A stretch of 64,000 bases of DNA from Agromyces kandeliae (lineage in GTDB: Bacteria; Actinomycetota; Actinomycetes; Actinomycetales; Microbacteriaceae), in assembly GCF_009674665.1 (NCBI RefSeq), contig NZ_WKJD01000007.1:1-64000 (forward strand), given 5' to 3'. Under the pieces are notes generated by a model. The model was not told where the DNA came from, made no database searches, and saw only the letters and a list, made by a program, of their open reading frames with translations. The position numbers and the translations under genes are program-made. Below, piece by piece: positions 60,459 through 64,000 of the stretch. How positions within the stretch are numbered: position 1 is the stretch's first letter; every line of letters begins with the position of its first letter.

Positions 60459-61571
60459 TCAGCCCGCGTAGCTGCCGACGAGGCGGACGGCTCCGCCGTC
60501 CACGCCCTTGGCCCCCTGCTCCCAGCCGGATGCCTCGACGTCGCGTGCGCCGGTCGAGACCGTGCCGACCTGCCAGGCGGGCAGGCCGAGCGTGCCCAGC
60601 TCCGCGATGACGGATGCCGCGGCATCCGCCGACACGACCGCGAAGAAGCCGACGCCGAGGTTCCAGGTGCCCTCCGTCGACTCGAGCGTCGTGCCCGCGA
60701 GGTCGTTCAGGACCCGGAACACCGGCTGCGGCGACCACGTGGAGCGGTCGACCTCGACCCAGGAGCCGCGCGGGAGCACGCGTGCGAGGTTCGCCGCGAT
60801 GCCGCCTCCGGTCACGTGCGAGAGCGAGTGCACGGCCGTGCCGAGCGTGTCGTGCGCGAGGAGGCGCACGAGCGGACCGGAGTACAGGCGCGTGGGCTCG
60901 AGGAGCGCCTCGCCCCAGGTCGTGCCGAGGTCGGCCGAGGCGTCCGTGTACGACAGCTTCGCGTTCGCGAGGACGTGCCTGACCAGCGAGTAGCCGTTGG
61001 AGTGCAGCCCCGAGGACTCGATCGCGACGACGACGTCGCCGTCCTGCACGCGCTCGGCGCCCAGGGCGCGGTCGGCCTCGACGACGCCCACGGCGGCGCC
61101 CGCGACGTCGTAGTCGTCGACCCCCATGAGTCCGGGGTGCTCGGCGGTCTCGCCGCCGACGAGCGCGGTGCCGGTCTCGGCGCAGGCACGGGCGATGCCG
61201 GTGACGATCGCGGCGATGCGGTCGGGCACGACCTTGCCGCAGGCGATGTAGTCGGTCATGAAGAGCGGGGTCGCACCGACCACCACGATGTCGTCGACGA
61301 CCATGCCGACGAGGTCCTGGCCGATCGTGTCGTGGATGTCGAGCGCCTGCGCGATCGCGATCTTCGTTCCGACGCCGTCGGTCGAGGTCGCGAGGAGGGG
61401 GCGCGCGTAGTCCTTCGCGAACGAGAGGTCGTAGAGCCCGGCGAAGCCTCCGACGCCGCCGAGCACGTTCGGTCCGTGCGTGTTCGCGACCGCCTCCTTC
61501 ATCAGTTCGACGGCGAGGTCGCCGGCGGCGGTGTCGACTCCGGCAGCGGCATAGGACGAGTTCGCGCTCAC
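60459..61571 (-). CDS. purM: Phosphoribosylformylglycinamidine cyclo-ligase (PurM, AIR synthetase)
   Basis: A 370-residue ATP-dependent ligase making aminoimidazole ribotide in purine synthesis. SYAAAGVDTAAGDLAVELMK, LLATSTDGVGTKIAIA, GQDLVGMVVDDIVVVGA, GGETAEHPGLM and SHVTGGGIAANLARVLP are the family blocks. The GTG at 61571 is the family start. The usual partner purF is not directly upstream in this window; the next gene is divergent. Confidence 0.97.
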   Translation of the reverse strand: MSANSSYAAAGVDTAAGDLAVELMKEAVANTHGPNVLGGVGGFAGLYDLSFAKDYARPLLATSTDGVGTKIAIAQALDIHDTIGQDLVGMVVDDIVVVGATPLFMTDYIACGKVVPDRIAAIVTGIARACAETGTALVGGETAEHPGLMGVDDYDVAGAAVGVVEADRALGAERVQDGDVVVAIESSGLHSNGYSLVRHVLANAKLSYTDASADLGTTWGEALLEPTRLYSGPLVRLLAHDTLGTAVHSLSHVTGGGIAANLARVLPRGSWVEVDRSTWSPQPVFRVLNDLAGTTLESTEGTWNLGVGFFAVVSADAAASVIAELGTLGLPAWQVGTVSTGARDVEASGWEQGAKGVDGGAVRLVGSYAG

Positions 61572-61640
61572 CCGTCAAGGGTACCCGCGCGAGGTGCGCC
61601 GCTCGGGCCCGCTGTCAGGGGCCGGCGTTAGAATCCGTGC

Positions 61641-62258
61641 ATGCACGCGGGTGCCACGCCATCGTGGGTGATTCGCGAGAACGCGAGCACCGGAGCCCTC
61701 CTCGCCCTCTACCTGCGGGAGGTGCTCGGCATCGCGTCGCCCGCCGAGCTTCCTCGCCTGCGCGACGTCGGCCGCATCGGCCCCGAGGGGTCCCGCGACG
61801 TGGATGCGCACGACACCCTCGAGAAGCAGTGGCGCGACTGGTGGTCGATGACCGTCGAGCCCGAGTCGCACCCGTCCCCGGTGCCGCTCGAGCTGGTCGA
61901 GGAGTACGGCACCGCCGTCGCCCTCCCCGCCAGTGGGGCCGAGGCGCTCACCGCCGCCATCCGCCCGCACGCCGAGGCAGCGCTCGCATGGGCGGAGTGG
62001 GCGCACGAGCGCTACCGCACCGCCTCCGCCGCACGCTCCGGCGACACCTACCGCGCCTACGCGGGCTCGATCGCCGAGCACGAGCGCGAGGTGGGGCGGC
62101 GTGCCCACTCGTTCGAGTTGAACGTCGAGGTGCTGCCGCTCGCGGCATCCGGCATCTGGTGGATCGGCGAGAAGACCGTGGCCGTGACCGACACGCTCAG
62201 GTCGGATGCCGCGGCGTTCGACGACGCGATCCACCCGATCATCGCCGAGCTCGCCTGA
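61641..62258 (+). CDS. Conserved hypothetical protein
   Basis: A 205-residue soluble protein (ENASTGALLALYLREVLGI, EKQWRDWWSMTVEPESHPSPVPLELV, WWIGEKTVAVTD). I recognise no domain. The aromatic, acidic make-up and absence of signal or membrane segments suggest a cytoplasmic actinobacterial protein. TAGAAT (61630-61635) lies five bases before the ATG, a clear leaderless promoter. It is divergent from purM. Confidence 0.8.
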   Translation: MHAGATPSWVIRENASTGALLALYLREVLGIASPAELPRLRDVGRIGPEGSRDVDAHDTLEKQWRDWWSMTVEPESHPSPVPLELVEEYGTAVALPASGAEALTAAIRPHAEAALAWAEWAHERYRTASAARSGDTYRAYAGSIAEHEREVGRRAHSFELNVEVLPLAASGIWWIGEKTVAVTDTLRSDAAAFDDAIHPIIAELA

Positions 62259-62329
62259 GGGCGGCCGCGTGGCCGGGAGCCGCGCCCGCCCGGCGGATCG
62301 CAGCACCCGCGCGTGGCAGACTCGACCGC

Positions 62330-62764
62330 ATGAGCATCTGGTTCGGCGAGCCCTCACTGGAGTGGGCGAACTCGCGCGGCGAGCACGCCCTGATCCGCGC
62401 ACTCGGCATCGAGATGACCGAGATCACCGACGGCTCGCTGAAGGGGCGGATGCCGGTCGACCACCGCACCCGCCAGCCCGCCGGCGTGCTGCACGGCGGC
62501 GCGTCCGTCGCCCTCGCCGAGACCCTCGCGAGCTGGGGAGCCTCCTTCACGGTCGACCCGGCGCAGTACTACTGCGTCGGCATGGAGATCAACGCGAACC
62601 ACGTCCGCCCGGTGTCCGAGGGCTGGGTGTACGCGGAGGCGAGCCCGATCACGCGCGGTCGCACGACGCAGGTGTGGGACATCCGCATCACCGACGAGGC
62701 CGGCAGGCTGGTCTGCGTCTCGCGCTGCACGATGGCCGTGCTGGCGACGCCGTCGCAGTACTGA
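62330..62764 (+). CDS. Hotdog-fold thioesterase (PaaI/MenI-like)
   Basis: A 144-residue acyl-CoA thioesterase: RMPVDHRTRQPAGVLHGGASVALAETLASWGA carries the HGG motif and the catalytic Glu. GMEINANHVRPVSEGWVYAEASPITRGRTTQVWDIRI completes the hotdog fold. This branch includes 1,4-dihydroxy-2-naphthoyl-CoA hydrolase of menaquinone synthesis, a plausible role. The ATG at 62330 follows a CAGACT hexamer closely. Confidence 0.9.
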   Translation: MSIWFGEPSLEWANSRGEHALIRALGIEMTEITDGSLKGRMPVDHRTRQPAGVLHGGASVALAETLASWGASFTVDPAQYYCVGMEINANHVRPVSEGWVYAEASPITRGRTTQVWDIRITDEAGRLVCVSRCTMAVLATPSQY

Positions 62765-62795
62765 CGCCGACGGCGCCCGCGGCTATCGTGGGGCC

Positions 62796-63527
62796 GTGAA
62801 GCCGTTCGTCCTCCTCGCCACGCGTGCCGAGGACGTGCCCGCCGACGAGGAGTACGAGCTCTTCCTCCGCGGCACCGGGCTCGACGAGCGCGACCTCGTC
62901 CGCATCCGCCTCGAGGCCGGGCCGATGCCGCACCTCGACCTCGACGAGCTCTCCGGGATCTTCGTCGGCGGCGGGCCCTTCAACGCCTCCGACCCTCCCG
63001 AGCGCAAGTCCGCCGTCCAGCGCCGCGTCGAGGCCGAGTTCGCGTCGCTGCTCGACGAGGTCGTCGCGCGGGACTTCCCGTTCCTCGGCGCCTGCTACGG
63101 CGTCGGCACGGTCGGCGCACACCAGGGCGCGATCATCGACGACCGGTATGCGGAGAAGATCGGCGTGGTGCCCGTGACGTTGAGCGAAGCGGGCGCCGCC
63201 GACCCGCTCCTGGCCGGGCTCCCGCAGACGTTCAACGCGTTCGTCGGGCACAAGGAGGCGATCCGCGAACTGCCGGGTTCGGCCACGCTGCTCGGCTCGT
63301 CGCCGACGTGCCCGGTGCAGGTGTTCCGCGTCGGCTCCAACGTCTACGCCACGCAGTTCCATCCGGAACTCGACCTGGAGGGCATCCAGGTCCGCATCCG
63401 GGCCTACGCCAGCTACGGGTACTTCGCCGAGGGCGAGCTCGAGCTCACGCTCGCGGCCGCCGCGCGCGCGGTCGTGTCGGAGCCGAGCCGGATGCTGAGA
63501 ACGTTCGTGGAGCTGCACGCGCGGTAG
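62796..63527 (+). CDS. Class I glutamine amidotransferase-like protein (GuaA-type)
   Basis: A 243-residue amidotransferase: LDELSGIFVGGGPFNASDP is the oxyanion loop, FPFLGACYGVGTVG holds the catalytic Cys, and YATQFHPELD the His and Glu. It is a stand-alone domain, as in the GMP-synthase-like glutamine amidotransferases of unknown partner. TATCGT lies six bases before the GTG at 62796, so it is probably leaderless. Confidence 0.9.
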   Translation: MKPFVLLATRAEDVPADEEYELFLRGTGLDERDLVRIRLEAGPMPHLDLDELSGIFVGGGPFNASDPPERKSAVQRRVEAEFASLLDEVVARDFPFLGACYGVGTVGAHQGAIIDDRYAEKIGVVPVTLSEAGAADPLLAGLPQTFNAFVGHKEAIRELPGSATLLGSSPTCPVQVFRVGSNVYATQFHPELDLEGIQVRIRAYASYGYFAEGELELTLAAAARAVVSEPSRMLRTFVELHAR

Positions 63528-63557
63528 CGGCAGCGCCCGGCCGGCCGGATCCGCCGA

Positions 63558-64000
63558 TCACCAGCCGAGGCGGCGATGGACCGCGGCGAGTCCACGCGCC
63601 GGGACCCCGCCGTCGCCGGTGCCGAAGACCTCGACCGCGAGGTCGACGAGGCCACGGGCGCACGACTCGACCGGAGCCGCGAGGAGTCCGTCGATCCGCG
63701 CCGCGATCGACGGATACGCTCGCTCGAACCGGCGCGACGGGTCGAGCGAGTCGAGCCGTGCGTCGCCCTCCTCGGGCTCCAGGCGGGAGGCGACCGCCCG
63801 GGTCAGCGCCTCGACTGCCGTCCCTCTCACCAGCGTGTTCGCGCTGAGTCGCTCGCCGCGCCGGGCGCGTCCGACGCCGATCAGCGTCAGGGCGAGCACG
63901 AGCCCGAGATCACGGTCGACGTCGGGACCGATCGGCGCCGGCTTGGCCGCGACCTCCGACATCGTCGCGGCGACGCCGCCCCGGTCGAGCCGCACGTCGT
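63558..64000 (-). CDS. C-terminal part of an unidentified protein (cut by window edge)
   Basis: The last 147 codons of a minus-strand gene, open to the window edge: VDRDLGLVLALTLIGVGRARRGERLSANTLVRGTAVEALTRAVAS, then an arginine-rich middle and a C-terminal ARGLAAVHRRLGW. The all-helical look could belong to the C-terminal domain of a nucleotidyltransferase-like protein, but I cannot support that firmly. The in-frame GTG at 63995 is probably internal. Confidence 0.5.
   Translation of the reverse strand, partial: DVRLDRGGVAATMSEVAAKPAPIGPDVDRDLGLVLALTLIGVGRARRGERLSANTLVRGTAVEALTRAVASRLEPEEGDARLDSLDPSRRFERAYPSIAARIDGLLAAPVESCARGLVDLAVEVFGTGDGGVPARGLAAVHRRLGW

Overview
The window is very GC-rich DNA (well above 65% by eye) with tightly packed genes, GTG starts, ATGA/GTGA overlaps and many leaderless-looking promoters. 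Together with DUF3073, an actinobacterial MoeZ-type MoeB, an IclR-controlled hut system and a Gram-positive RND permease, this points to an actinobacterium, most likely Microbacteriaceae. That placement is inference from gene content and codon style.

Layout. 1-4.0 kb: 5' part of a DEAD-box helicase gene with an Arg/Asp repeat tail, an acetyltransferase, an HNH-type lipoprotein and an esterase. 4.0-11.2 kb: histidine utilisation (IclR regulator, hutH, hutU, hutI) interrupted by an M23 cell-wall peptidase gene with a structured leader. 11.2-14.2 kb: DUF503, a membrane protein and a secreted gamma-glutamyltransferase. 14.2-21.7 kb: a genomic island with a serine recombinase, a large secreted orphan, three type II toxin-antitoxin pairs, small unknown genes and two gene remnants. 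Its modules are separated by six copies of a short motif (TGAGGGATC, one of them a variant).

22.5-33.3 kb: molybdenum block 1. A sulfite-oxidase-like enzyme with a flavin reductase and a DUF6510 zinc ribbon lies divergent from moaA-moaD; the moeB-moeA-moaCB-moaE operon, a MerR-like/Mop regulator and modABC follow. 33.3-39.6 kb: SixA phosphatase, hutG (far from the other hut genes but carrying the same operator), a P-type cation ATPase, a DUF4440 protein and a GntR-HAD pair. 39.7-45.5 kb: molybdenum block 2, with moeA2 and a MobA-DUF6457 fusion divergent from fdhD and a formate-dehydrogenase-like enzyme. 45.5-54.3 kb: RND permease, choice-of-anchor I protein, a YczR/YczE divergent pair with a clear operator, and a MerR-TipAS regulator. 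54.4-64 kb: DUF4097-PadR operon, CrcB pair, flavin monooxygenase, DUF3073, purM and small enzymes.

How the genes work together. HutH, HutU, HutI and HutG make the complete route from histidine to glutamate plus formamide. Three near-identical 16-bp palindromes, each 54-56 nt before a start codon, tie the dispersed hutH, hutU and hutG to one regulator, probably the IclR protein beside hutH. The two molybdenum blocks cover molybdate uptake, every step of cofactor assembly, nucleotide attachment, FdhD maturation and two client enzymes. The island is the accessory part of the window and holds its least explained sequence.
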